64,000 nt of DNA from Leuconostoc pseudomesenteroides KCTC 3652 (lineage in GTDB: Bacteria > Bacillota > Bacilli > Lactobacillales > Lactobacillaceae). Both the position numbers and the translations under genes were made by a program. The notes beneath the pieces were generated by a model. The model did no database searches. It saw only the letters and a program-made list of their open reading frames with translations, and was not told the origin of the DNA. The stretch spans positions 1 to 64,000 of the forward strand of contig NZ_BMBP01000004.1 in assembly GCF_014634745.1 (NCBI RefSeq). The letters are read 5' to 3'. Below, piece after piece: positions 1 to 8,668 of this stretch. Numbering within the stretch: the first letter of the stretch is position 1; every line of letters starts with the position of its first letter.

Positions 1-60
1 TACAGGCAAGGTATCAACGATAGTGTTGTCCATATCAATGAATAATTTAGTTTTGATGAT
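1..60 (-). CDS. HAD-family 5'-nucleotidase-like protein, N-terminal part only (window edge)
   Basis: Only the first 20 codons lie in the window. They read I-I-K-T-K-L-F followed by IDMDNTIVDTLP, a HAD motif I (DxDxT) at the N terminus, as in NT5C-type 5'(3')-deoxyribonucleotidases. A GGAG ribosome site (67-70 on the plus strand, read on the minus strand) lies six bases before the first codon, but that codon is ATC, followed by another ATC. No ATG, GTG or TTG is in frame between the ribosome site and the catalytic Asp. The next in-frame ATG lies inside motif I and would remove the nucleophile. The family call rests on motif I alone. Confidence 0.55.
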   Translation of the reverse strand, partial: MIKTKLFIDMDNTIVDTLPV

Positions 61-75
61 AGTATTCTCCTTTAT

Positions 76-89
76 TGAAAACGCTTACA
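76..89. promoter_or_regulatory. CcpA cre site (perfect match)
   Basis: TGAAAACGCTTACA matches the cre consensus TGWAANCGNTNWCA at every position. It lies between the promoter at 107-135 and the start of the minus-strand HAD gene. Bound CcpA would therefore block that transcript, so glucose repression of the gene is inferred. Confidence 0.7.
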
Positions 90-106
90 TTTTCGGAATA
101 GACAAA

Positions 107-135
107 ATTATACAGCGTCGGAATAAAAAAATCAA
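107..135 (-). promoter_or_regulatory. Promoter of the partial HAD gene
   Basis: Read on the minus strand: -35 TTGATT (130-135), 17-base spacer, -10 TATAAT (107-112). The -35 lies inside the hairpin at 126-166. Confidence 0.6.
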
Positions 136-166
136 ATGTATACCAATTTTATACATTTGATTTTTT
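126..166. terminator. Hairpin downstream of the Cof-type gene
   Basis: A 17-base arm (126-142) is perfectly complementary to 150-166, with a 7-base loop. It is A/T-rich and ends in a six-T run on either strand, so it can end transcription of the minus-strand operon stopping at 189. Confidence 0.7.
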
Positions 167-188
167 GTGAATGCGTTGTGTGATAGTT

Positions 189-1004
189 TCAGAGGTTGAA
201 GTAGGATGATAAAAATGTTGCGACACCATTTTCCTCATTGCTACTGGTGATATCCGTGGCTGCCGATTTAATTAGTGGAATAGCGTTAGCCATGGCTACT
301 GATACAGTGGCGAGTTTAAACATAGATAGATCGTTAGCCTCATCCCCAAAAACAATCAAATCTTTTGAAGTTAGGGACAATTTTTTTAGTAACACTTTGA
401 GTGCAGCGCCTTTACTGACGTTGCTAGGCACAAATTCTAGCAGTGTTCGCCGAGATCTTGTAAATGAAATATTCTTGGTTAACACGGGTGTGTGATTAAG
501 AATATTTTCGAGATAGTTCAATTTGTCTTCTGTTTCGCAGACGACAAATTTGTTAAATGTCAACGTTGTTGGCAAATCAGTGATACTGACTTGCTGATAA
601 TGCAGCAGTTTACCAATTAAGTTAACATAGTTAGACTGCCCAAAGTCTGCAATAGAATAGACAATTTCTGGACAAACAATATCAATGGGCAAATTAAGAT
701 TATGGATTAAATTGAAAATCTCAGACATATCACTAAGCGTGAAACGTTTGTTTAAAAGCGTTTCATTTGTATTAATATTTTTAACCACACCACCATTGAA
801 CAAGATGACATAGTCATCATTTTTGTTTAGCTCTAGTTGTGTTAAGAAGGGTTGTACGTTTGGGAATGGGCGACCGGTTGTTAAAACAATATGATGGTTA
901 TCAGCATGTAATTTTTTCAAAATCGTAGCATTTTGGTGGGATAGCGTACGGTCTGATTTGAGTAATGTATTGTCCATATCCAAGGCAATTAATTTTGGCG
1001 TCAT
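189..1004 (-). CDS. Cof-type HAD-IIB sugar phosphatase
   Basis: This 271-residue protein has the features of the Cof/YidA HAD-IIB family, cytosolic phosphatases for sugar phosphates and related metabolites. Motif I is DMDNTLLKSD near residue 9, motif II is TTGRP near residue 43, and motif IV is GDEANDLSMF near residue 219. The length is typical. Its start overlaps the stop of the upstream BglG-like regulator by four bases (ATGA), so the two are co-transcribed and translationally coupled. A role in clearing a sugar phosphate related to the neighbouring ascorbate operon is possible but is only inferred from position. The substrate cannot be read from the sequence. Confidence 0.85.
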   Translation of the reverse strand: MTPKLIALDMDNTLLKSDRTLSHQNATILKKLHADNHHIVLTTGRPFPNVQPFLTQLELNKNDDYVILFNGGVVKNINTNETLLNKRFTLSDMSEIFNLIHNLNLPIDIVCPEIVYSIADFGQSNYVNLIGKLLHYQQVSITDLPTTLTFNKFVVCETEDKLNYLENILNHTPVLTKNISFTRSRRTLLEFVPSNVSKGAALKVLLKKLSLTSKDLIVFGDEANDLSMFKLATVSVAMANAIPLIKSAATDITSSNEENGVATFLSSYFNL

Positions 1005-2512
1005 GTTAGGCTTTCCTCTTTCTTGGTAACGTTAATTTGTGATATTACCATTTTTAGTCGGTCAAACTCACTATCCGACAGCTCACTGTCTATCAGAAAA
1101 GTAGGTTGTTTCGTCGCAATTTCAGTCGATTCCGTAATAATCAAATCAAACTGATTGGGTTCATTTGACGAGTTTTCAAAATCATTAAGTGAGACAATTG
1201 ATAATTCGCATGGTGCAGAACTACTACGTTTGATTAATGTTTCAAAAAGATTTTGACTATAAATCGGAAGTGACGTCACCATTAAAATGTGTAATTTATG
1301 CATTTTTTCGTGGGACAAGCTAAAATTGTAAAAAATCATTGCTAGAATGCTAATCTGATCGGTTAGTAGTCCAAAAGGGAACAAACGTTGATACAGTGAT
1401 CGATTAGTGATTTGACTCAGTGCGTCGGTGACGTATTTTTCAAAGGTTTCGTTGTGATATAAGTAGTCATATACGGTAATACTTTGGTACTTAGATGAAT
1501 ACCAAAAGGGCTTGAGCTGTGTTTGTATTTTGCGTGTTAAAACTTCTTGCTCAGCTTGACTGATCTTAATATCTGAAGTGAGGACAAAGGCTTTAACGAT
1601 TTCATGACTGACAACTAAAAGATCTTGAAAGGCACGTGCACTGAAATGGTTATCCTGTTCTTTCGTCACACTCAGTAGTTGCAAGGTTAGAAATAATTTG
1701 ACGGCGTCTGGCATCTCTAATGAAAAATTTGTTTTGGTAATCATTGAGAAGTCATTGATAATATCGTTTTCTTTGCGTTTGGTAAAAGAAACCACGTCAG
1801 CGGATGTAAATAAACTTTCCTGTGCAATAGGATCTAGCTCACTATACAGCGAAGCAAGCGTTGAAAAAATAGTTAACGTTAAAGCATTGGAAATTGATAT
1901 CTTTTTGCCTAGAGAATCTTGATACATATTTTTTAATTTTTCGCTGATTAATAAAAATTTTGAGTAAGGTATGTGTTTATCCAGTGACCGTATAAAATAC
2001 GATAGTGCATTCTTGTGACTCTGCAGTAAGGCTAGGCCGTTATAGGCATGCACGAATGAGTCGTACAACGGTTCTGCAAACTCAAAACCTGATTTTTTCG
2101 AAAAAACGGGTTTAAATGTCTCTCGCTTTTTGAGATCTGATATATCACGGAGAACTGTATTTCTAGAGACAGAAAATAATGTTTGAAAAGCAGATAATGT
2201 CCATTTTTTAAGTGGTAGTGCCAAACAAATATCAATAATCAGTTGCCGTTCATAGGAATTAATATAATCATCTGAAGGAACATGAGACAATTTTGCTTTC
2301 AAAACGGTAATTTGGTTTTGTGTGATTCTGGTGTTTGGCGCCAAAAAAGGGAGATTTGATGAACGCAAATCAGAATTGGCGCTTTGTAATAAGTAATAGA
2401 TTTTACGACTAGATAAATTGAGCCGGTTAGACATCGTTTGAACATTTGGGAGCAGATCTTGATTGGCTATGTAGTTAATGAATGTGGTGTAATTCATATT
2501 TGGTACGCTCAT
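1001..2512 (-). CDS. BglG-like / PRD transcriptional regulator, probable ascorbate operon activator
   Basis: This 503-residue protein opens with winged-helix segments (about residues 20-140, including SRNTVLRDISDLKK as a recognition helix) as in Mga/BglG-type PTS regulators. An alpha-helical PRD-like middle follows, and then a short region like EIIB (LHILMVTSLPIYSQNLFE, near 410) without the phospho-cysteine. It is shorter than the classic 600-700 residue activators because no EIIA domain follows. It diverges from the ula PTS operon across about 200 bases. Regulators of this type often sit beside the PTS they sense, so control of ulaGCABDEF is the likely role. The phosphorylation sites in the PRD-like region are not obvious to me. 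Confidence 0.75.
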   Translation of the reverse strand: MSVPNMNYTTFINYIANQDLLPNVQTMSNRLNLSSRKIYYLLQSANSDLRSSNLPFLAPNTRITQNQITVLKAKLSHVPSDDYINSYERQLIIDICLALPLKKWTLSAFQTLFSVSRNTVLRDISDLKKRETFKPVFSKKSGFEFAEPLYDSFVHAYNGLALLQSHKNALSYFIRSLDKHIPYSKFLLISEKLKNMYQDSLGKKISISNALTLTIFSTLASLYSELDPIAQESLFTSADVVSFTKRKENDIINDFSMITKTNFSLEMPDAVKLFLTLQLLSVTKEQDNHFSARAFQDLLVVSHEIVKAFVLTSDIKISQAEQEVLTRKIQTQLKPFWYSSKYQSITVYDYLYHNETFEKYVTDALSQITNRSLYQRLFPFGLLTDQISILAMIFYNFSLSHEKMHKLHILMVTSLPIYSQNLFETLIKRSSSAPCELSIVSLNDFENSSNEPNQFDLIITESTEIATKQPTFLIDSELSDSEFDRLKMVISQINVTKKEESLT

Positions 2513-2660
2513 AATTAGTGTTCCTTTCCAAAACGTGTATTCACTTTGATTTTACAATGAGCAAGTGATTGATTACAGTCTCATTCAAGCATTTTCATTG
2601 TGAGGTAATGGGACTGTTTATTTTTTTAATTCTCAACCATAATGTAATTGTACCAGCAAA

Positions 2661-2674
2661 TGTAAGCGCATACA
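2661..2674. promoter_or_regulatory. Probable cre site before the ula operon
   Basis: TGTAAGCGCATACA matches the cre consensus at 13 of 14 positions (A instead of T at position 10). It lies 33 bases before the ulaG start. Catabolite repression of ascorbate use is expected. The -35/-10 of this operon is not clear, which would suit activator dependence. Confidence 0.6.
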
Positions 2675-2706
2675 TTTTAAAAAAGTTTGGAAGAAGGTTT
2701 AAAGAA

Positions 2707-3780
2707 ATGGCAAAAGCAACAACAATTCAAGAGGCAACACGAGAAAATTGGATTCAGAATACATTCCCAGAGTGGGGCACTTGGTTAAATGAAGAAATTG
2801 AACAATCAAAAGTACCCGAAAAGAATTTCCGGATGTGGTGGTTAGCCAATAATGGTATTTGGTTGAAGACACATGAGGACACCAATATTTTAGTTGATCT
2901 CTGGAATGGTACTGGTAAACAAACACATGGTTCAGGTTTGATGAAGCAAGGACATCAAATGATGAGGATGAGTGGCGTGCAAAAGATGCAACCGAACTTG
3001 CGTCTACAACCATTCGTTATTGATCCCTATGCTGTTAAAAATGTCGATGCCTTATTGGTGACACATATCCATTCAGATCACCTAGATATCAATACAGCAG
3101 CGGCTGTGTTACAAAATAGTGGCCCAGAAACGAAGTTTATTGGTCCTCAAGCGGTTGTTGACATTTGGAAAGGTTGGGGAGTTCCTGAAGAACGCACAAT
3201 TGTTGTTCACCCAGGAGATGAAGTGACCGTGAAGTCGGTTACGATCAAGGCTTTGGAAGCTTTTGATCGGACAGCGCTATTAACTGTCGATAACGATGTC
3301 ACAATCAAAGATTCGCTACCACAAGACATGGATGAAATTGCTGTCAATTATCTATTTAAAACATCTGGTGGAAATCTATATCACGCCGCCGATTCGCACA
3401 TGTCAAATATGTTTGCTAAACATGGGAATGAGAATCATGTTGATGTTGAAATTATTAACTATGGTGAAAATCCGCGAGGCATAACAGATAAAGTTACATC
3501 AATTGATGTTTTGCGATCAGCTGAGGACCTGAAAGCCAAAGTTGTGATTCCTGTACATTATGATATTTGGTCAAATTTCGATGCTGATCCGCAAGAAATC
3601 GTTAAGTTATGGGAAATGAAAAAAGACACACTTAACTATCAATTCCACCCATTTGTATGGCGTGTTGGTGGTAGTTACACTTTCCCAGAAGATCAAAACA
3701 AGATTCAATATCATTATGACCGTGGCTTCTCAGATGTCTTTTCAAAAGATAATGATGTGCCATTCCCTTCATTCTTATAA
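2707..3780 (+). CDS. ulaG: L-ascorbate-6-phosphate lactonase UlaG
   Basis: UlaG opens the lactone ring of L-ascorbate 6-phosphate to give 3-keto-L-gulonate 6-phosphate, the first cytosolic step after PTS uptake. The 357-residue protein has a metallo-beta-lactamase fold signature at residues 120-125 (HIHSDH, i.e. HxHxDH) and further ligand histidines at HAADSH and PVHYD. I start it at the ATG at 2707 ([10 protein letters not shown]) because this gives the family length of about 354 and follows AGAAGG. The reading frame stays open upstream to 2569, but that extension is hydrophobic nonsense across the cre site. It is the first gene of a seven-gene operon. Confidence 0.93.
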   Translation: MAKATTIQEATRENWIQNTFPEWGTWLNEEIEQSKVPEKNFRMWWLANNGIWLKTHEDTNILVDLWNGTGKQTHGSGLMKQGHQMMRMSGVQKMQPNLRLQPFVIDPYAVKNVDALLVTHIHSDHLDINTAAAVLQNSGPETKFIGPQAVVDIWKGWGVPEERTIVVHPGDEVTVKSVTIKALEAFDRTALLTVDNDVTIKDSLPQDMDEIAVNYLFKTSGGNLYHAADSHMSNMFAKHGNENHVDVEIINYGENPRGITDKVTSIDVLRSAEDLKAKVVIPVHYDIWSNFDADPQEIVKLWEMKKDTLNYQFHPFVWRVGGSYTFPEDQNKIQYHYDRGFSDVFSKDNDVPFPSFL

Positions 3781-3792
3781 GGAGTAATCAAA

Positions 3793-4272
3793 ATGACAAT
3801 GCTTAATTACTTTTACGACAACGACTTGGTAAGAATTTACCATGACACGCCATCAAGTTGGCGGGAGTCGTTGCGTGTTGCGGGTGAAAATCTCAAAGAA
3901 AAGGGAATTATTACCGAGCAATATATTAATGAAATTATTAAAAATGTTGAAGACAATGGCGCCTATATTGTCATTGTACCTGGTGTGGTGATGCCACACG
4001 CATTAGCTACGGGACCAGGTGTTTTAGGAACAGGTATTAGTTTCACCAAATTTAATGAAGCTGTTTCGTTTGAAGATGGCAATGTTGAAAAACAAGGGAA
4101 GCTATTTTTCACGCTAGCAGCTAAGGATGAAAAGCAACACCTAGAGAATATTCAAAATTTAATGTCGTTATTGATGACAGATGGTGTGATTGAAGCGTTG
4201 TCAGATGTTGAATCAATGGACGATTTCGTTCAAGTGATGAATCAATTTGATAAAATCCCTGCTGAGCAATGA
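3793..4272 (+). CDS. ulaC: PTS ascorbate-specific EIIA component UlaC
   Basis: This 159-residue protein belongs to the EIIA family of mannitol/fructose/ascorbate type. The phosphorylatable histidine is at residue 69 in VVMPHALATGPGVLG, a typical active-site context. It receives phosphate from HPr and passes it to UlaB. It lies 12 bases after ulaG, with GGAG in the gap as ribosome site. The neighbouring EIIC and EIIB genes identify the substrate class as ascorbate. Confidence 0.9.
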   Translation: MTMLNYFYDNDLVRIYHDTPSSWRESLRVAGENLKEKGIITEQYINEIIKNVEDNGAYIVIVPGVVMPHALATGPGVLGTGISFTKFNEAVSFEDGNVEKQGKLFFTLAAKDEKQHLENIQNLMSLLMTDGVIEALSDVESMDDFVQVMNQFDKIPAEQ

Positions 4273-4282
4273 GGAGAGCATG

Positions 4283-5794
4283 ATGAATAATATATTCGCA
4301 GGAATATTAGCTATTTGGGAATTTTTTGCCAATAACATTTTGACCCAACCAGCCTACATGATTGGTTTCATTGTCTTGATTGGTTACATGTTAGAGAAAA
4401 AGCCATGGTATGAAAGTTTGGCTGGTTTTCTAAAAGCCACGATTGGTTACATGATCTTAATTGTTGGCTCAAACGGACTGGTAACAAGTTTCCGACCGAT
4501 ACTAACAGGACTGAAAGACCGCTTTCATTTAACGGCAACTGTGATTGATCCTTACTTTGGTCAAAATGCTGTGACAGATGGATTAGAAAAAACGTTTGGC
4601 CGTTCATTTGGCGACGTCATGATTTTATTGCTAATTGCCTTTGTCTTTAATATTTTATTGGTAAGATTTTCTAAATATACAAAATTACGTGCAGTATTTA
4701 CTACTGGAAATGTTCAGGTACAGCAAGCAGCAACAGCATTTTGGATTTTACTATTTGCGATTCCGAGTCTTGGACGAATTGAAGTTTTGCTTGTTATGGG
4801 TGTGTTACTTGGCTTATATTGGGCTGTTGGATCTAACATGACAATCAAGCCAATTCAAAGGCTTACTGATGGTGGCGGTTTCGCAATTGCCCATCAGCAA
4901 ATGTTTGGGATTGCATTGGTTGCATGGTTAGCAGATAAGATGAGTTCTTCTGAAAAAAAGAAGAACAAGCCAGCTTCTAAGCGCTTGGAAGATATTACTT
5001 TACCTGGTTTTTTGAAAATATTTAATGAGAATATGGTGGCCACCGCGATATTAATGTTTCTATTCTTTGGCATCATTATGTTCGTATTAGGAGAAAATTA
5101 TTTCCATCAACTATTCATTACTAGTAAAGGGACCTCTGGTTTAGCTCAGGGTGCGAGCTTCTTCTTCTACATTCTCACAACATCCCTTGGCTTCGCTGTT
5201 AACTTAGCAATTTTGCAACTGGGTGTTCGAACATTCGTTGGGGAACTAACTGAAAGTTTCACTGGTATTAGTGATACGATCCTACCAAATTCTGTGCCTG
5301 GTATTGATGTTGCGGCGACATTTGCCTTTGGTGAACAAAATGCCGTGACAATTGGTTTCTTGTTTGGCGCATTAGGACAATTTTTAGCCATAGGGGCACT
5401 GATGATTTTCCACTCGCCAACTATTATTATTGCCGGATTCATTCCGTTGTTCTTCGACAATGCCGTGTTTGGTGTTATTGCCAACAATCGAGCTGGCGCT
5501 AAAGCAGCCATGATTTTGCCATTTTTCTCAGGCATTATACAAGTTGTCGGCGCAGCCCTAATCTCAACTTGGATTGGTATGTCAAAGTTCGGTGGTTACT
5601 TGGGTATGTTTGACTGGGATACTGTTTGGCCAGGATTCACAGTTATCTTGAAGTATCTAGGTTACTTCGGTGTTGTCGTGGTAGCTGCAATTCTACTGCT
5701 AATTCCACAACTGGAATATCGTAAGGATCCTAAAAATTATTTCTTGATGGTTGAAGATTATGATGCCTATAAAGAAAATAAGGGTCTTGAATAA
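4283..5794 (+). CDS. ulaA: PTS ascorbate-specific EIIC permease UlaA
   Basis: This membrane protein of about 503 residues has some ten hydrophobic segments and belongs to the SgaT/UlaA EIIC family, which carries L-ascorbate across the membrane with phosphorylation. Characteristic stretches are the TDGGGFAIAHQQ loop, the ELTESFTGISD segment and IIAGFIPLFFDNAVFG. Two adjacent ATGs (4280 and 4283) follow GAGGAG; the second has better spacing. The frame is open from 4247, inside ulaC, but lacks a ribosome site there. Confidence 0.92.
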   Translation: MNNIFAGILAIWEFFANNILTQPAYMIGFIVLIGYMLEKKPWYESLAGFLKATIGYMILIVGSNGLVTSFRPILTGLKDRFHLTATVIDPYFGQNAVTDGLEKTFGRSFGDVMILLLIAFVFNILLVRFSKYTKLRAVFTTGNVQVQQAATAFWILLFAIPSLGRIEVLLVMGVLLGLYWAVGSNMTIKPIQRLTDGGGFAIAHQQMFGIALVAWLADKMSSSEKKKNKPASKRLEDITLPGFLKIFNENMVATAILMFLFFGIIMFVLGENYFHQLFITSKGTSGLAQGASFFFYILTTSLGFAVNLAILQLGVRTFVGELTESFTGISDTILPNSVPGIDVAATFAFGEQNAVTIGFLFGALGQFLAIGALMIFHSPTIIIAGFIPLFFDNAVFGVIANNRAGAKAAMILPFFSGIIQVVGAALISTWIGMSKFGGYLGMFDWDTVWPGFTVILKYLGYFGVVVVAAILLLIPQLEYRKDPKNYFLMVEDYDAYKENKGLE

Positions 5795-5826
5795 AAATTA
5801 ATTTGTTTTAATAAAGGAGAATAATA

Positions 5827-6132
5827 ATGAATATTTTAGTTTCTTGCGCTAATGGTTCGGGTACAAGCTTGATGATGATGAAAAGTGTTGAAAAATCAAT
5901 GAAAAAGCTTGGCATTCCGGTATCAAAAATTAACCACACAAGTATTGCCGAAGGAAAGTCAACGGCAAGCCAGTATGATGCCGTTTTCACACCACTTAAC
6001 TTTGTGGACATGTTTGAAGATGCCGCAAAAAAAGGCGTGACAGTGGTCGGTGTCAAAAATGTTATGAGTGACAAAGAAATCACCCAACGAATTGTTGACG
6101 AAACTGATTTTGAAGAGAAATACAAGAAGTGA
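5827..6132 (+). CDS. ulaB: PTS ascorbate-specific EIIB component UlaB
   Basis: This 101-residue EIIB protein has its phosphocysteine at residue 7 in VSCANGSGTSL, the P-loop of the lactose/ascorbate EIIB fold. It takes phosphate from UlaC and gives it to the incoming ascorbate at UlaA. A clear AAGGAG precedes the start. EIIA, EIIB and EIIC are separate polypeptides here, as in the enterobacterial ula system. Confidence 0.92.
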   Translation: MNILVSCANGSGTSLMMMKSVEKSMKKLGIPVSKINHTSIAEGKSTASQYDAVFTPLNFVDMFEDAAKKGVTVVGVKNVMSDKEITQRIVDETDFEEKYKK

Positions 6133-6142
6133 GGATAAAAAA

Positions 6143-6781
6143 ATGACGAAGCCTAATCTACAAATTGCTTTAGATCAAAATACATTAGCTGATGCTGCAA
6201 GAATTGCGCATTTAGCAGGACCGATTGTTGACATTGTTGAAGTTGGTACGATTCTTGAATTGCAGGCGGGACAACAGGCCATTAGTGTTTTGCGAGAGAT
6301 GTTTCCCGATAAAATTATTGCATCTGATACCAAGTGTGCGGATGCTGGCTCAACGGTGGCTCAAAATTCAAAAGACGCTGGAGCTGATTTGATGACAGTT
6401 ATTGATTCAGCAACAATTGCTACAATGAAATCTGCAAAGTCGGTTCTTGATGGGATACAGGTTGAATTGTACTCAGCATGGAATTGGGATTTGGCGGAGA
6501 AATGGCAACAAATCGGTATTGAACAAGTCATTTATCACCAAAGCAGAGACGCCTTATTGGCTGGTGAAGTGTGGGGTGAAAAAGACCTCAACATTGTCAA
6601 AAAGTTTATTTCAATGGGATTCAAAGTTTCTGTTACCGGGGGACTTAATTTAGACACGATTAAATTGTTTAAAGATGTGCCAGTGTATACATTCATTGCT
6701 GGTAGAGCCATTACGGGTCAAGATGATCCCGCAGCAGCTGCACAAGCCTTCCAAGATGAAATTGGAAAGTACTGGGCATAA
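6143..6781 (+). CDS. ulaD: 3-keto-L-gulonate-6-phosphate decarboxylase UlaD
   Basis: UlaD decarboxylates 3-keto-L-gulonate 6-phosphate to L-xylulose 5-phosphate. The 212-residue protein is an OMP-decarboxylase-superfamily barrel. Asp11 and Glu33 and the D62-x-K64-x-x-D67 triad (SDTKCADAG) fall at the positions known for the family. The start at 6143 follows GAGGAT ten bases after ulaB ends; the frame is open further upstream inside ulaB, but homologues begin here (MTKPNLQIAL). Confidence 0.92.
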   Translation: MTKPNLQIALDQNTLADAARIAHLAGPIVDIVEVGTILELQAGQQAISVLREMFPDKIIASDTKCADAGSTVAQNSKDAGADLMTVIDSATIATMKSAKSVLDGIQVELYSAWNWDLAEKWQQIGIEQVIYHQSRDALLAGEVWGEKDLNIVKKFISMGFKVSVTGGLNLDTIKLFKDVPVYTFIAGRAITGQDDPAAAAQAFQDEIGKYWA

Positions 6782-6783
6782 CG

Positions 6784-7650
6784 ATGGCGCGATTGGGCAT
6801 TAATGAAAAATCCTTACCGTTCCAACTGTCATGGCGGGAAAAATTGGTATTTGCTAAGCAGCAAGGTTTCTCTTTTATTGAATTATCAATCGACGAAAGT
6901 GATGAGCGTATTGCGCGCCTAGATTGGTCGGACAATGACATATTTAGCCTACTAAAAAATTCGTATGAATCGGGTGTTTCAATCGACACAATGATGCTAT
7001 CAGCATTACGTAAATTCCCTCTAGGTTCACAAGATCCTGTCCTTTATGATGCTGCATACCGTATGTGTCAAAAAGCAATTATCTTAGCTAAAAAATTGGG
7101 AATAAGAAATATTCAAATTGCTGGATATGATGAATATTATCATGCCAAAACAGCACTCACCCGTGAGAATTTTATTGAAAATTTACAGCGAGTAGTTGAT
7201 TTTGCAGCGGCGAATCAGGTTATGATTGCGATTGAAACGATGGACGATGACTTTATTAATTCAATTAACAAGATCAGAAAAATCAAACAAAATATTTCGT
7301 CACCGTGGCTGCAAGCTTACCCTGACATTGGTAATATTTCAGCATGGCCACAGGTAAACCCTGGGGAAGATTTGACTGATGGATTTGAAAATATCGTTTC
7401 GGTGCATGTCAAAGATACCTTAGTTGTGACAGAAAATACATCCGGTAAGTTTAAAAATGTGCCTTTTGGAACAGGTAATGTTGAATTTTTAGGATTATTT
7501 AAAACATTGAAGCGGCTTGGTTATCAAGGCACATTTACGATAGAAATGTGGTCAGAACGAGACAAAGATTGTGTTGACCAAGTCAAAAAAGCACACGATT
7601 TCATTCTTGAATTATTGACCCAAGCAGGTATTTTAATAGAGGTAGTATGA
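6784..7650 (+). CDS. ulaE: L-ribulose-5-phosphate 3-epimerase UlaE
   Basis: This 288-residue TIM-barrel enzyme of the xylose isomerase-like superfamily converts L-xylulose 5-phosphate to L-ribulose 5-phosphate. Metal-ligand regions are visible as AIETMDDDF, YPDIGN, VHVKDT and IEMWSE, with the two glutamates, the aspartate and the histidine expected. It starts two bases after ulaD and ends in an ATGA overlap with ulaF, so translation is coupled. Confidence 0.9.
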   Translation: MARLGINEKSLPFQLSWREKLVFAKQQGFSFIELSIDESDERIARLDWSDNDIFSLLKNSYESGVSIDTMMLSALRKFPLGSQDPVLYDAAYRMCQKAIILAKKLGIRNIQIAGYDEYYHAKTALTRENFIENLQRVVDFAAANQVMIAIETMDDDFINSINKIRKIKQNISSPWLQAYPDIGNISAWPQVNPGEDLTDGFENIVSVHVKDTLVVTENTSGKFKNVPFGTGNVEFLGLFKTLKRLGYQGTFTIEMWSERDKDCVDQVKKAHDFILELLTQAGILIEVV

Positions 7651-8369
7651 TGTTAGAAGAACTAAAAAATGAAGTATATCAAGCAAATATGTCTTTGCCT
7701 AAATTGGGATTGGTAACATTTACTTGGGGTAACGTGTCGGGAATTGATCGTGAAAAAGGATTATTTGTGATTAAGCCATCTGGTGTTGCCTATGAAGATT
7801 TGAAGCCTGATGATATGGTAGTGGTTGATTTAGATGGTAACGTTGTGGAAGGTGATTTAAACCCTTCTAGTGATACACCAACACATGCCTATCTGTATCG
7901 GCATTTCAAAAATATTGGTGGTATTACGCATACACACTCACCATGGGGTGTTTCCTTTGCGGCTGCTCAAATGGATATTCCTGCTGTTAGCACGACACAC
8001 GCAGACACTTTCTATGGTGATATTCCGTGCACGCCAGCTTTGAGTCAAGAAGAAATTCAATCAGCTTATGAGTTAAATACAGGAAAAGTCATTGTGTCAG
8101 AATTTGAGCAAAGGCAGATTGATCCTGATGCGACCCCTGCTGTGCTAGTCAGCCAACATGGACCATTTACGTGGGGCGTCGATGCCTCAAAGTCTGTATA
8201 TAATGCTAAAGTATTAGAAGTTTCAGCAGAAATCAGTTATCATGCGCTACAGTCGACACGTTCGGATATTCATGTGCCCCAATATTTACTTGATAAGCAT
8301 TATTATCGCAAGCACGGTGTAAATGCTTACTATGGGCAAAAAGAAGCAGTTTCTGTTAATCATAGTTAA
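7647..8369 (+). CDS. ulaF: L-ribulose-5-phosphate 4-epimerase UlaF (AraD family)
   Basis: This class II aldolase-family epimerase makes D-xylulose 5-phosphate, which in a heterofermentative lactic acid bacterium would enter the phosphoketolase pathway. The 240-residue protein has zinc histidines 95 and 97 (GITHTHSPWG) and a third in SQHGPFTWG near residue 171, plus the N-terminal GNVSG and PSG phosphate-binding motifs. Two tandem ATGs (7647 and 7650) are possible starts. It is the last gene of the operon and is followed by a strong terminator. Confidence 0.92.
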   Translation: MMLEELKNEVYQANMSLPKLGLVTFTWGNVSGIDREKGLFVIKPSGVAYEDLKPDDMVVVDLDGNVVEGDLNPSSDTPTHAYLYRHFKNIGGITHTHSPWGVSFAAAQMDIPAVSTTHADTFYGDIPCTPALSQEEIQSAYELNTGKVIVSEFEQRQIDPDATPAVLVSQHGPFTWGVDASKSVYNAKVLEVSAEISYHALQSTRSDIHVPQYLLDKHYYRKHGVNAYYGQKEAVSVNHS

Positions 8370-8379
8370 TTCATGTCGC

Positions 8380-8417
8380 AAAATACCCCAAAAGCTATTA
8401 TGCTTTTGGGGTATTTT
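8380..8417 (+). terminator. Terminator of the ula operon
   Basis: A perfect 16-base stem (8380-8395 with 8402-8417) contains CCCC/GGGG and ends in TATTTT on either strand. The roughly 250 bases from here to the next gene hold no other clear feature apart from a TATAAT near 8624. Confidence 0.85.
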
Positions 8418-8668
8418 GTATGCAACCGTGTTTGTCAAAATCTCAAAAGTCAATATAGAATAAAATCTTATCAATGATGTCTATCATGATAAGACAAATG
8501 GTAAAAAACACCTAGTTTTCAATTGATAATAGGGTGCAACTAACGGTTGCGACCTCCGCAAAAAAGTCTATACAGCACTTTTGTGAGAAAATGTTTATTG
8601 ATTAAATTGTTCATGTATAATCATTTTTATCAGCTGATGAATTAAGATCACGGAGAATAATATTAAGT

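Noticed and set aside
2569-2706. N-terminal extension of UlaG
   Set aside because: It crosses the cre site, has no ribosome site and would exceed the family length.
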